Positions 1 to 6,796 of a DNA stretch of 64,000 nucleotides are shown here, piece after piece (the first letter of the stretch is position 1; the number at the start of each line of letters is the position of its first letter). Under the pieces are notes generated by a model, which was not told the DNA's origin, did not search any database, and saw only the letters and a program-made list of their open reading frames with translations. The position numbers and the translations under genes were made by a program. The DNA is taken from positions 1 through 64,000 of the forward strand of contig NZ_UCNW01000002.1 of NCBI RefSeq assembly GCF_900474185.1. The letters run 5' to 3'. Source of the stretch: Synechococcus sp. UW69 (lineage in GTDB: Bacteria > Cyanobacteriota > Cyanobacteriia > PCC-6307 > Cyanobiaceae).

Positions 1-54
1 GGCCAGAAGGCCAAGGGCAGCAGGAGCCACCAGCAGTTGCTGGAAAAGCTTCAT
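1..54 (-). CDS. Outer-membrane porin, N-terminal fragment (partial)
   Basis: Only the first 18 codons lie in the window; the gene continues off the left edge. The readable N-terminus starts MKLFQQLLVAPAALGLLA, a signal peptide of the type found on marine Synechococcus porins (SLH-domain/OprB-like, som family). These form outer-membrane channels for small solutes. The ATG at 54 follows an AGGA Shine-Dalgarno element. The family call rests on the signal peptide only; the SLH and barrel parts are not visible. Confidence 0.6.
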   Translation of the reverse strand, partial: MKLFQQLLVAPAALGLLA

Positions 55-58
55 TGAA

Positions 59-68
59 TTCCTCACAC
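59..68 (-). promoter_or_regulatory. Porin leader: Shine-Dalgarno and predicted Yfr1 sRNA pairing site
   Basis: On the minus strand the porin leader reads GTGTGAGGAA just before the start codon. Nine bases are the exact complement of UCCUCACAC, part of the conserved unpaired core of the cyanobacterial sRNA Yfr1. Porin mRNAs are reported Yfr1 targets in Prochlorococcus. The site covers the ribosome binding site. A 6-1-6 inverted repeat (GCCCAA/TTGGGC) lies just upstream at 75-87. Pairing is inferred; Yfr1 itself is not in this window. Confidence 0.5.
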
Positions 69-412
69 AGGAAAGCCCAAATTGGGCACGCCTATACTGC
101 CGTTGCGCTGTATTTGCTGCTACTCGTATAGAGCACTTCCAAGTAGCTTTTTATACGTCTGCCTGTTCACTTTTGTTGTCAGCCTCATCGCAGTCCCTTT
201 GGAGATGTCTGTGGTCTGTTTGGGGCTTCGCTGTGTCTCTTAGGCATCAATAAGAAGACTGACGGCCTTGTGTCATTTGTTACTCTCTTCCGTGTTTTGG
301 GCCTGTTGGAGCGATTAGAGTTAAAAAGTTGATTCCCATTGGATCTTGGCCAATTCATCCGACGACAATTTACGGCAGTCCAAAAAAAAGGGCTGTAAAA
401 AGTCAAAGTGTT
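69..412. other. AT-rich intergenic stretch, no supported gene
   Basis: This is the region between the porin start and the CRP-like gene. It should hold the porin promoter. Base composition is clearly more AT-rich than the rest of the window. A 73-codon minus-strand frame inside it has no coding-like composition and was not called. Confidence 0.5.
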
Positions 413-1027
413 CTAAATGGAAGGGTGGAACATGTCGGTGTGGCCATTGATTTGATTTGCCGGCAATATCAGTTGATTCTTTAGTTCGTCAATATAAATT
501 TTATTAGATTTCCTGAGAGAGCTTATGCTTCTGGAAACAGTAGATCTTGTAGTTCCAATGATTTCAGCGATGCGTCCATGAGAGAGAGTGTGCTCTAGCA
601 AATAACCATCGGTCGTACGTATCCCAAGTCTGGTGGTTAATAGTTGAAATAATTTCATGAGACGACTTTCTATGTTTGTTTCGAGTCTGACAATGTGCAG
701 TTGTAACACCCATTCCATGATGCCGTCATTGAATCTTTGTTCTGGATGATGGCAATAGCTTGCTTGGCATTTTGTTTCTGTTATCGCCTCTATCCTGATC
801 GATAACTCTTCAGGATACTTGAATCTGCATGGTTCAGATTTGCATGCAAAAGCTAAAGTCAAATCAATTATCTTGCCTTCTTGGTAGGCGCCAATTCTTA
901 CGATTCCATCTTCTACTGTTATTTCTACGTCTTCTCTGCCTTTAGGTCTATCGAGAAGCACTGTTTCCGAAGCATTCAGGCATATTGGCCTGTGCTGCCT
1001 GGGATTATTTCCACCCTTCGTATTCAT
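413..1027 (-). CDS. CRP/FNR-like transcriptional regulator, divergent
   Basis: This 204-residue protein has a C-terminal winged helix-turn-helix of CRP/FNR type at residues 148-173 (LSHGRIAEIIGTTRSTVSRS). The long helix before it (about 105-135) fits the dimerisation helix. The N-terminal half is short for a cyclic-nucleotide-binding beta-roll and shows no clear cAMP-binding signature, so the sensed signal is unknown. It is likely a DNA-binding regulator, possibly of the neighbouring porin, which is transcribed in the same direction downstream. The gene is AT-rich compared with most of the window, which suggests a variable or transferred region. Family call is confident, function is not. Confidence 0.75.
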   Translation of the reverse strand: MNTKGGNNPRQHRPICLNASETVLLDRPKGREDVEITVEDGIVRIGAYQEGKIIDLTLAFACKSEPCRFKYPEELSIRIEAITETKCQASYCHHPEQRFNDGIMEWVLQLHIVRLETNIESRLMKLFQLLTTRLGIRTTDGYLLEHTLSHGRIAEIIGTTRSTVSRSISSLRKSNKIYIDELKNQLILPANQINGHTDMFHPSI

Positions 1028-1240
1028 TGATGTGCTGACGTGTGCTTTTTGATGCTTTCTGCTGTAGTCGCGTTGCCACCTATTTATTTGCTGTTCTGTA
1101 TAAACAAGTCATCGCGGTTTTGTATTAGATGGATTTTATAGCACGTTGTGGATTGTTGGCTTTGTTCGTTGTTGTGATATTTGCCCTTTTTGAAGTTCGA
1201 TATGACACATTGCGTCGTCGCGATAAGGATGCTCTGTCTG

Positions 1241-1432
1241 TTAACGCTTCAGCCACAGCATTTTTTCCGGCCTGATCACCTCAAGGGCTTCCATGTGCTC
1301 GTTGGTTAGCGCCTGGGCAGCCTGATGTTGGCCTGCAAGGGAAAGCTGCGACGCTCGTCCAAAGCACCAGTCTTTGATGTCATTGAGCGTCTTAGCTCGA
1401 TGGCGATGTTTGTTGATATTTTCTGATTGCAT
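1241..1432 (-). CDS. Hypothetical small protein (63 aa)
   Basis: Starts at an ATG and encodes a charged, soluble, mostly helical protein with no signal peptide or membrane segment. It lies in the AT-rich stretch between the CRP-like regulator and the metallothionein promoter, on the opposite strand to the metallothionein. No family recognised. Composition is protein-like, but support is only moderate. Confidence 0.45.
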   Translation of the reverse strand: MQSENINKHRHRAKTLNDIKDWCFGRASQLSLAGQHQAAQALTNEHMEALEVIRPEKMLWLKR

Positions 1433-1762
1433 TTTTCACTTGAGGATCTTTTTATTGTCTCGTATTGTATTTCAATTTTTCTTTTTTGTGTACGTTTGAG
1501 CGTAGTCAATTGTTGTTCCTCATGTAGCTATTGCTTTCCTGCTCTTTTGGGGCTGCCTTTTGAAACTTTTTATCTATAACCATCTCTCTTGTCCTTCTTT
1601 GGTTTTGTTGACGCCTCCTGTCTGTCAGTGCTCTGTAGCCCTTGGTCGCGTTTTTGCTGATAATCATTCTCGCTACTTTTTTCGCTCTTTGTGTTGGTTT
1701 GTTCTTCTATTTGCTTCTCATGTTTCAAGCCTCTATAAATATCCCCAGATGATCCGTCAGTT
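1433..1762. other. Intergenic region upstream of the metallothionein
   Basis: About 330 bases with no convincing gene. It contains the Zur-type box at 1658-1672 and must hold the metallothionein promoter. Overlapping open frames on both strands (1560-1832) look like chance frames in T-rich sequence. Confidence 0.6.
1658..1672 (+). promoter_or_regulatory. Zur/Fur-type operator upstream of the metallothionein gene
   Basis: Reads TGATAATCATTCTCG, a close match to the cyanobacterial Zur box (TGATAAN-ATTATCA type) with arms TAAT/ATTC around a central C. It lies about 90 bases before the metallothionein start. In Synechococcus WH8102, Zur is reported to activate bmtA, so an upstream activator position is plausible. 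A related box sits at 5119-5131. Confidence 0.6.
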
Positions 1763-1936
1763 ATGCCTTCAGCCCTACTTCTTTGTGCTTGTGAGCGTTG
1801 CACCTGCGAGGTTCAGGAGACTAAAGCTGTGATGCTGCATGGCCTGAGCTTCTGTTCAGAGGCCTGTGCCAGCGGCCACCCCAATAACGAGCCATGCCAT
1901 GGCAGCGGTTCCTGTGGATGCACCTGTGCGGAGTGA
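1763..1936 (+). CDS. bmtA: Bacterial metallothionein (SmtA/BmtA)
   Basis: This 57-residue protein binds and buffers zinc (and cadmium or copper) in the cytoplasm through a four-metal cysteine/histidine cluster. Ten cysteines are visible at 8, 10, 13, 15, 31, 35, 45, 51, 53 and 55. The CxCxxCxC start, the FCSEAC centre and the CGCTCAE end match the SmtA family, as does the length. It has its own Zur-type box upstream. It converges with the small membrane-protein gene at 1953-2237, which ends the second zinc-linked operon. I found it by direct translation; it is under 60 codons. Confidence 0.93.
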   Translation: MPSALLLCACERCTCEVQETKAVMLHGLSFCSEACASGHPNNEPCHGSGSCGCTCAE

Positions 1937-1952
1937 GCGAGTTGGGTTGAGC

Positions 1953-2237
1953 TCAACCCCCTTTCGATCGGGCTGGCCTCAGCAGCATCGTCAGCCCTGA
2001 CACGGTGACAACAATGGTCAGCCCTCCCAGCAGGATTGGATAAATCGGTTGGAGGTTCAGCCAGCCGAATTGTCCCGTGTGCAGCTTGAGCAGCCAGAAG
2101 GCATCGATGTTCCGCTCAAGGAGCAAGCTGTAGAGGGAGCCAGTGCCTGCTGTAATCAGCAGTGGTGCTGCGGCGATTGGCACCAGCCAGCGGTGGATGC
2201 GTCGTGCCTGACGGCTCGTTGTTCTCGATTTTTTCAT
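1953..2237 (-). CDS. Small PepSY-associated TM-type membrane protein
   Basis: The 94-residue protein begins with a basic stretch (RQARRIHRWLVP) leading into a membrane helix with a TGSLYS motif, then a second helix near residues 65-85. This pattern resembles a single PepSY-associated TM repeat. Its ATG overlaps the stop of the DUF3721 gene by four bases (ATGA), so the two are translationally coupled. It is the last gene of the minus-strand unit that starts near the Zur-type box at 5119. Role unknown; possibly membrane redox or metal handling. Confidence 0.7.
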   Translation of the reverse strand: MKKSRTTSRQARRIHRWLVPIAAAPLLITAGTGSLYSLLLERNIDAFWLLKLHTGQFGWLNLQPIYPILLGGLTIVVTVSGLTMLLRPARSKGG

Positions 2238-2455
2238 TGCTTGCGCAGCTGTTGATGGAGTTTCCGTTCATCAGCGCAAGGCATCCAGCGTCCGTTGTTC
2301 TCGTGAACGCTGGTGCAACCGATTTCGGTAGCTCGCTGCTGAGCTTCCGCCTCGGTGGCGTAGAGCCCTTTGCTGTGAGCCAATCCTGGCGTTTGGTTTA
2401 CCAAGAGGGTCACCACACCGACGGCAAGAGCCGTTAAAGGTTGGATGGCGGTCAT
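2234..2455 (-). CDS. DUF3721-like secreted small protein
   Basis: The 73-residue protein has an N-terminal signal peptide (about 1-26) and a short domain with the motif LYATEAEAQQRATEIGC followed by WMPC. This is the DUF3721 pattern, common in marine Synechococcus. The two cysteines probably form a disulfide outside the cytoplasm. It lies four bases after the next upstream gene and overlaps the following one by four bases, so it belongs to the same operon. Molecular function is not known. Confidence 0.75.
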   Translation of the reverse strand: MTAIQPLTALAVGVVTLLVNQTPGLAHSKGLYATEAEAQQRATEIGCTSVHENNGRWMPCADERKLHQQLRKQ

Positions 2456-2459
2456 TGGT

Positions 2460-2717
2460 TCAGAAGCCTTCGCAGTGTTCGATGGCTTTCAAGTAATTCA
2501 TCTTGCCCGGGTGTGTGTTTCCGTCGGTGTTGATCGCGACCCGCATGGCGATCTGGGCATCGACGCAGCGGTTGTAGCGATCGGTTTTGACGGCTTGCGG
2601 AATCAACAGAACAGCAATGCTGAGCAGGCTGAGGCTGCTGACTGCAGCCAGCACCGGGTAAGCGTGGGCCCTCACCATTTCACGCACCGTGAGCTGTTGT
2701 TGGTTGTGATCGTTCAT
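2460..2717 (-). CDS. Hypothetical single-pass membrane protein (85 aa)
   Basis: A soluble N-terminus is followed by one membrane helix near residues 20-42 and an RCVD-containing tail with two cysteines. The plan resembles the 77-residue protein at 22524-22757 (helix, then a CVxA motif and a terminal cysteine), suggesting a shared small-protein family. It sits in the minus-strand run below the metallophosphoesterases, four bases before the DUF3721 gene. Function unknown. Confidence 0.65.
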   Translation of the reverse strand: MNDHNQQQLTVREMVRAHAYPVLAAVSSLSLLSIAVLLIPQAVKTDRYNRCVDAQIAMRVAINTDGNTHPGKMNYLKAIEHCEGF

Positions 2718-2785
2718 GTACTGATGGCGATTGCCCCAGCGTATGAACGCCCTTTCGGTTTGTTTGGCCTGAATGAACGAGGCAG

Positions 2786-3496
2786 TCAGCCAAAGCCCCG
2801 CCCCGAGGCGTGGACGGGTTCTCCCGCAATCCGAAACTCGATGTGATCAGTTGCGGGGTCGTACAGGGTGTAGTTCCTCCCTCCGCCAATACCGATCACG
2901 CTGCGCTTGGGTACGGCCTGTTCGCTCTGCTCTTCTCCGGAATGGTCCTTGACATGCGATTGGATCGATCCACCGGAGAGTTCAAGCCGGAACTGACGCT
3001 GGCAGCGTGCTGTGAAGAGGCGATTGACATCCAGTCGCGTCAGGCGATCCAACAACACCAGGGCAGAAGTGTCTTCTGTCAGCCGGTCACCAACATCAGC
3101 TGAACTGCCATGGATAAGGGCGCAGTCGAGTTCGATGAAACCGAACTGCAGCGATGCCAGCCAGTTGAGATGGTCTGCATCCACGGCAGCAAGAAGTGCG
3201 TTGACGCCAGCCTCGCCGTGCTCTTGTCTGAGAGCTTCAGCCTTGCGTTCCCCGCGGTAGCCAGACTCAGCAAGCAGCTGCTCTTCCCACCAGCCGTAGA
3301 TGCACTCGGGCTGAAGATCAGCGCGATGCGGCTGTCTCAGACGCTCGAGCAGTGCATTGCACTTGCGTTGTGATCCGATCAAATCACCGAGAACGAAGAG
3401 ATTGGCAACACCCCGCTGTTGCTTCAACTCCTTCTGGATCTGCTCGTACAGATCCAGGTCTCCTTGGAGACCACTCACCAGGGCCCAGCGTTCCAT
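2786..3496 (-). CDS. Metallophosphoesterase-like protein, diverged
   Basis: The 236-residue protein aligns in layout with the upstream metallophosphoesterase (start ALVSGLQGDLDLYEQI, then VLGDLIG and an LIHGS motif), so the calcineurin-like fold is retained. The first metal motif is altered: the usual DxH is replaced by SGLQGDL. That suggests reduced or changed catalysis. Its start overlaps the previous stop by one base (TGATG), so translation is coupled to the canonical enzyme. Both lie in the Zur-box operon. Substrate unknown. Confidence 0.7.
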   Translation of the reverse strand: MERWALVSGLQGDLDLYEQIQKELKQQRGVANLFVLGDLIGSQRKCNALLERLRQPHRADLQPECIYGWWEEQLLAESGYRGERKAEALRQEHGEAGVNALLAAVDADHLNWLASLQFGFIELDCALIHGSSADVGDRLTEDTSALVLLDRLTRLDVNRLFTARCQRQFRLELSGGSIQSHVKDHSGEEQSEQAVPKRSVIGIGGGRNYTLYDPATDHIEFRIAGEPVHASGRGFG

Positions 3497-4311
3497 CAGC
3501 GCTCACACACGTGGCTGGCGTCTTCAGCCCGCTCGGCGTATTCGAATCCGTGGCTGAGCCTCCAGGCAAACACCTCCGGTAAGCCCGCATCAACGATGGC
3601 CTGACAGGTTTTGGCGACGTCGTAGTCGACCTCTCGAATGGTGACGTCTCCTGTGTTGTCGTCATGGATCACATAGGTCGCCTTCGTGCTCCCATGACGT
3701 GGTTCCCCCACGGAACCAGCGTTGACGATCCGCCGCATTGGCAGTTCCAGCTCATCTTCTGTTGGTGTGCCTTGATCGCGTTGTTGCACCTTCACCCGAA
3801 TGGTCCCCTGCCGTAGTTCGCGCACATAGGGCTGGTGGGTGTGGCCGCAGAACAAGGTTTCCGCTCCTGCTGTTTCCACCCGCTCAAGGGCTGCAAATGC
3901 GTTCATGTCAGGCAACAGATACTCGTGCTGACTGTTTGGACTGCCATGCACAAACAGCAGCTTCTCTCTGCGGAATGTCATGGGCAGTTCGGCCAGAAAT
4001 GCTTTGTTCGCCTCCGTGAGCGTTGCGGCTGTCCAGTGGTGGGCACGATGGCCTCGACGTTCCGCCAGCTGGGAGGGATAGCTGCATTCACAGGCATTCA
4101 AGCCATCAATGATGTCCTCATCCCAGCACCCCTGGCACGTGTCAATTTGGCGCTGCCGCACCAACTCCACCACCTCATTGGGCTGAGGTCCGTAACCAAC
4201 AAGGTCGCCCAGACAGGTGATGGTTTTGATCCCGTGGGAGTCAATGTCGTCGAGGACGGCCTCAACGGCTGCCAGGTTGGCGTGCAAACAGGAGATGACG
4301 GCATGCTTCAT
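3496..4311 (-). CDS. Metallophosphoesterase (YfcE/calcineurin-like family)
   Basis: The 271-residue enzyme has the expected motifs in order: SCLHANL near residue 8, CLGDLVGYGP near 34, LFVHGSP near 120 and FCGHTHQPY near 154. These residues normally bind two metal ions and hydrolyse phosphoesters in the cytoplasm. The first motif has CLH in place of DxH, as in some family members. It lies five bases after the CobW-like gene and is coupled to the next phosphoesterase gene. The Zur-type box points to control by zinc or iron. Substrate is not predictable. Confidence 0.85.
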   Translation of the reverse strand: MKHAVISCLHANLAAVEAVLDDIDSHGIKTITCLGDLVGYGPQPNEVVELVRQRQIDTCQGCWDEDIIDGLNACECSYPSQLAERRGHRAHHWTAATLTEANKAFLAELPMTFRREKLLFVHGSPNSQHEYLLPDMNAFAALERVETAGAETLFCGHTHQPYVRELRQGTIRVKVQQRDQGTPTEDELELPMRRIVNAGSVGEPRHGSTKATYVIHDDNTGDVTIREVDYDVAKTCQAIVDAGLPEVFAWRLSHGFEYAERAEDASHVCER

Positions 4312-4316
4312 TTCAG

Positions 4317-5099
4317 TCAGCTTTCCAATGAGGGTTGTTGTTGTTGCTGGAGCTGTTGTTGTTGCGCGATGAGCACGTCATCTGCGAGCAGACAATCGTT
4401 GATGGTTGCTTGCATTCCTTCAGGATTGAGTGCCTTGCCTTGAACGACCAGTTCTGAAGTTCGACTGGGGCGCCCTGTGGGGGGAGCCGTGGTATCCAAG
4501 GGCAGAAACTGTGATCCCTGTTGGCTCACCATCCAATTGCAGAAAAATGAACGCCCGTCGGGGAGATTCATCAATCCTTTGGCGCGGTACACATCGCCGT
4601 AGGCACCATTGACGAGTTCAAACCAGAAGCTGCTGAGGCTGTCTGGGTCCCATACACAACCTGAAAGGGATGTATGCCAAGCCTCAAGCTTGCTGAACTC
4701 CAAGGTGTCATTCGAAGGCAACTCTGGGTCTCGCCCAAAGTGCATGACTTGGTCAGGTCGCAGCTGCAATGCGTCCAGCTTTGAGCGGACGTTGATTCCA
4801 AAGCCATCGATGCCCTCCTGGGTGGGAGTACGAAACCTCTGAACTTCGATCAACGTGAGCGCATCGTCCTCCTGCTTCAGCTCTGCTGCATTGGATGGAG
4901 TCGCCTCCTCAAGCCTGGGGATCTGGTCCTTGAGCCAGTTCAGGTCGATACCGCTGTCGGCTCCCTGCTCAAGCCCCGCTTCTGGTTCTTCCTCCAGGCG
5001 CAGGTAGGCGCAGGGGCCGCCGTGATCTTGAAGCGTTTTGAGTGCCCAGGATGTTTTTCCGCACCCCGGAGGACCTGAAATCAGGCACACCTGACCCAT
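4317..5099 (-). CDS. CobW-like (COG0523) P-loop protein, reduced form
   Basis: This 260-residue protein has a Walker A motif at residues 7-15 (SGPPGCGKT) and a C-terminal region typical of CobW_C (SFWFELVNGAYGDVYRAKG). CobW/COG0523 proteins are GTP-dependent metal chaperones, often zinc-regulated. This copy shows no CxCC metal motif and no NKxD guanine motif, and ends in a glutamine-rich tail, so it is reduced. I chose the ATG at 5099 over a GTG at 5111 because GGAGG sits six bases before it. It heads the minus-strand operon, 20 bases from the Zur-type box. Confidence 0.7.
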   Translation of the reverse strand: MGQVCLISGPPGCGKTSWALKTLQDHGGPCAYLRLEEEPEAGLEQGADSGIDLNWLKDQIPRLEEATPSNAAELKQEDDALTLIEVQRFRTPTQEGIDGFGINVRSKLDALQLRPDQVMHFGRDPELPSNDTLEFSKLEAWHTSLSGCVWDPDSLSSFWFELVNGAYGDVYRAKGLMNLPDGRSFFCNWMVSQQGSQFLPLDTTAPPTGRPSRTSELVVQGKALNPEGMQATINDCLLADDVLIAQQQQLQQQQQPSLES

Positions 5100-5118
5100 C
5101 GCAGCCTCCACAAAGCTC

Positions 5119-5131
5119 GAGAATCATTCTC
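5119..5131 (-). promoter_or_regulatory. Zur/Fur-type operator of the CobW-metallophosphoesterase operon
   Basis: GAGAATCATTCTC is a perfect 6-1-6 palindrome, continued by ATTATG, which resembles cyanobacterial Zur and Fur boxes. It lies 20 bases from the CobW start codon, a position suited to repression. It shares the core AATCATTCTC with the box before the metallothionein gene. Zur is favoured over Fur because of that partner gene. Confidence 0.6.
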
Positions 5132-5250
5132 ATTATGGTCGCTCGTCGCTGTCCTGTCGCGCTTCGTCTCCATTGCATTGAGGTTGGTATCGCTTGTTAT
5201 GGGCTGTGCTTGCATCTCTCGCTAGGGTCACCAGAACTCGGTTTTGACCT

Positions 5251-5520
5251 ATGCAGGCCTTGGAGTTCCTCGCCCTCGCGCTGGTGAACTTGGCTCTGAT
5301 GGTTTATCTGTTTGAAAAAGGCTTCAAATTCTGGAAGGAGAACCGTCGTCTCGATCGCCTGGTTAATCAGCATCCCGAAATGAAGGGGGTGCATCCTGAC
5401 GAGGATGGCCTTTTTGTTTTTGAAAGTGATGACTCCTTAAAGGTTTTGGTTCTGGAGAACGATGAGCCCGGTGTGGATGAGCCCTTCTATGTGAGAGAAG
5501 AAGATCTTGAAGAGGAGTGA
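5251..5520 (+). CDS. Hypothetical membrane-anchored acidic protein (89 aa)
   Basis: One N-terminal membrane helix (about 4-22) is followed by a basic patch and an acidic tail ending DLEEE. Orientation is probably helix in the membrane and tail in the cytoplasm. It is divergent from the CobW operon and is followed 35 bases later by another small gene. Coding composition is good; no family recognised. Confidence 0.7.
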   Translation: MQALEFLALALVNLALMVYLFEKGFKFWKENRRLDRLVNQHPEMKGVHPDEDGLFVFESDDSLKVLVLENDEPGVDEPFYVREEDLEEE

Positions 5521-5555
5521 ATGCAAAGCCTGACCTGAAGTTCTGGGGGTAATTC

Positions 5556-5732
5556 GTGCAGGAATGGAATGATGAATTTGTTACCCAGGCTCAACATGAG
5601 CTCACCTCTATGGTGACTGACTGGAAATACGATTACGGCGTCAGTGATCGTGATTGTTCGGCCATGTTGCTCTGGATGCTGATCAAGCTCAATCCCGATT
5701 GCAATCTCGATGCCGGTGTTCTGGATCCCTGA
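5556..5732 (+). CDS. Hypothetical small protein (58 aa, GTG start)
   Basis: A GTG start preceded by a G-rich Shine-Dalgarno stretch (GGGGGT) opens a frame rich in aspartate and tryptophan (MQEWNDEF... ending LDAGVLDP). It is soluble and probably helical. It lies just after the 89-residue gene and may share its transcript. No family recognised. Confidence 0.6.
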   Translation: MQEWNDEFVTQAQHELTSMVTDWKYDYGVSDRDCSAMLLWMLIKLNPDCNLDAGVLDP

Positions 5733-5845
5733 GCAGGCGTTGTGTCTTGGGTCGCCAGTGGGGGCGGTGTCGATGGATGGGGGTGATGCGTTTGTCTGCC
5801 CCTAGGTGAAAGCACCGATGTTTATTGGTTCTTGGCGATACACAA

Positions 5846-5923
5846 TGAAAGGGTGACCCCCAGCTCAGAACAGGGGGAATCTGCGTCGAACAAGGGGAGG
5901 GACTAGGGAACCCTCCCTTTTTT
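5846..5923 (+). ncRNA. Candidate small RNA with two hairpins
   Basis: No reading frame explains this plus-strand stretch. It has a CCCCC/GGGGG hairpin (5857-5877), a linker of about 17 bases, and a GGGAGGG/CCCTCCC stem at 5895-5917 followed by six T residues. That ending is a typical intrinsic terminator. A weak promoter-like ATACACAAT precedes the start. The layout matches free-standing cyanobacterial sRNAs, but I could not assign it to a known Yfr family. The 5' end is estimated. Confidence 0.4.
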
Positions 5924-5975
5924 GTGGCTGGACTGCAGTTCAGCTCACCTAGGCCTTTCTCTGGGGTCTAATCAC

Positions 5976-6000
5976 AAAAAAGCCCGCCAAAGCAGCGGGC
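5976..6000 (-). terminator. Intrinsic terminator, minus strand
   Basis: On the minus strand the stem GCCCGC/GCGGGC is followed by a T run. It could end transcription from the small minus-strand gene at 6125-6316. Confidence 0.6.
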
Positions 6001-6124
6001 CAGGTGATGGGGGATCCCAACATAACGACCACTGCCAATGGATGCAGTGTTTCTTTCTTATTCATGCTGCGGATCCGGTTGCAACTTATGGCCCTGCTGT
6101 GAGCGGTATCGCTTTGCGCAAGAT

Positions 6125-6316
6125 CTAGTTCAGTCGCCTGCGTGAGCCGCTGTTACGCCCAACTGCCGGAACGTTTCGGCTCAGATATAGGGCATTGCTG
6201 AGTCCCATCACGACGGTGCATCCTGCCGGGCCGCACACTCGGTAGAAGTGATGTCCAATGGATTCGACTGTTCCGTTGCCTTGAACGGAGTACGGCAGAT
6301 GCAGAGGCTCGGCCAT
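6125..6316 (-). CDS. Hypothetical small protein (63 aa)
   Basis: The ATG-started frame has protein-like content, including YRVCGPAGCTVVMGLS with two cysteines, and a basic C-terminus. There is no obvious Shine-Dalgarno. A terminator lies downstream at 5976-6000. No family recognised; modest confidence. Confidence 0.4.
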   Translation of the reverse strand: MAEPLHLPYSVQGNGTVESIGHHFYRVCGPAGCTVVMGLSNALYLSRNVPAVGRNSGSRRRLN

Positions 6317-6446
6317 AGGACGACGCTTGAGGCAAAACCGTCCTACGGATCCTGGATTGGACTTGACTGAGACATCTGATACGGATTTGCTTTTCTTTGC
6401 CTCCCTCAGTGTTTCTTAGGGATCCAGGCCTGTGCCTTCGTCGGCC

Positions 6447-6623
6447 TCAGGTTCCTGGGAAGTGACTGGCCTTGAGTCGAACAAGGTGATCCCGCACTTC
6501 CAGGTCTGGCATTCGCATCACGCGTTGCATCAGGTCTTGCCGATGGGCGTAAAGCCCCCTGCAACCCTTGATGGGTTCGGTGAGCAGCTCCAGCAGTTGT
6601 GCTTTGGCCGTTGTGCTTGTCAT
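6447..6623 (-). CDS. Hypothetical small helical protein (58 aa)
   Basis: Begins MTSTTAKAQLLELLTEP at an internal ATG of a longer frame whose upstream part is not coding-like. It is leucine- and arginine-rich, soluble and probably helical. It is divergent from the secreted-protein gene at 6797. No family recognised. Confidence 0.45.
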   Translation of the reverse strand: MTSTTAKAQLLELLTEPIKGCRGLYAHRQDLMQRVMRMPDLEVRDHLVRLKASHFPGT

Positions 6624-6796
6624 GGTCTTTTGCTGCGCCTGGTCTCGTCTTGTCCCCCAAAGCATCGCGAACATGTGATCGCAACACATCACCCATTCGA
6701 GTGGTTGTCTGCACTGATCCCAGGCGACGTCTCCCCCATTCGAGGGGTGGCTGCCAGGGTCAGCTTCTTTATCGTGACGTGTCTTTCGAGGTTCGG

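Larger units (their letters stand above)
5733..6124. other. Intergenic stretch holding a candidate sRNA and a minus-strand terminator
   Basis: No firm gene. It contains the two-hairpin candidate sRNA (5846-5923), a minus-strand terminator (5976-6000), and a 38-codon minus-strand frame (5949-6065) for a hydrophobic peptide that overlaps that terminator and is discussed as a finding. Confidence 0.5.
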
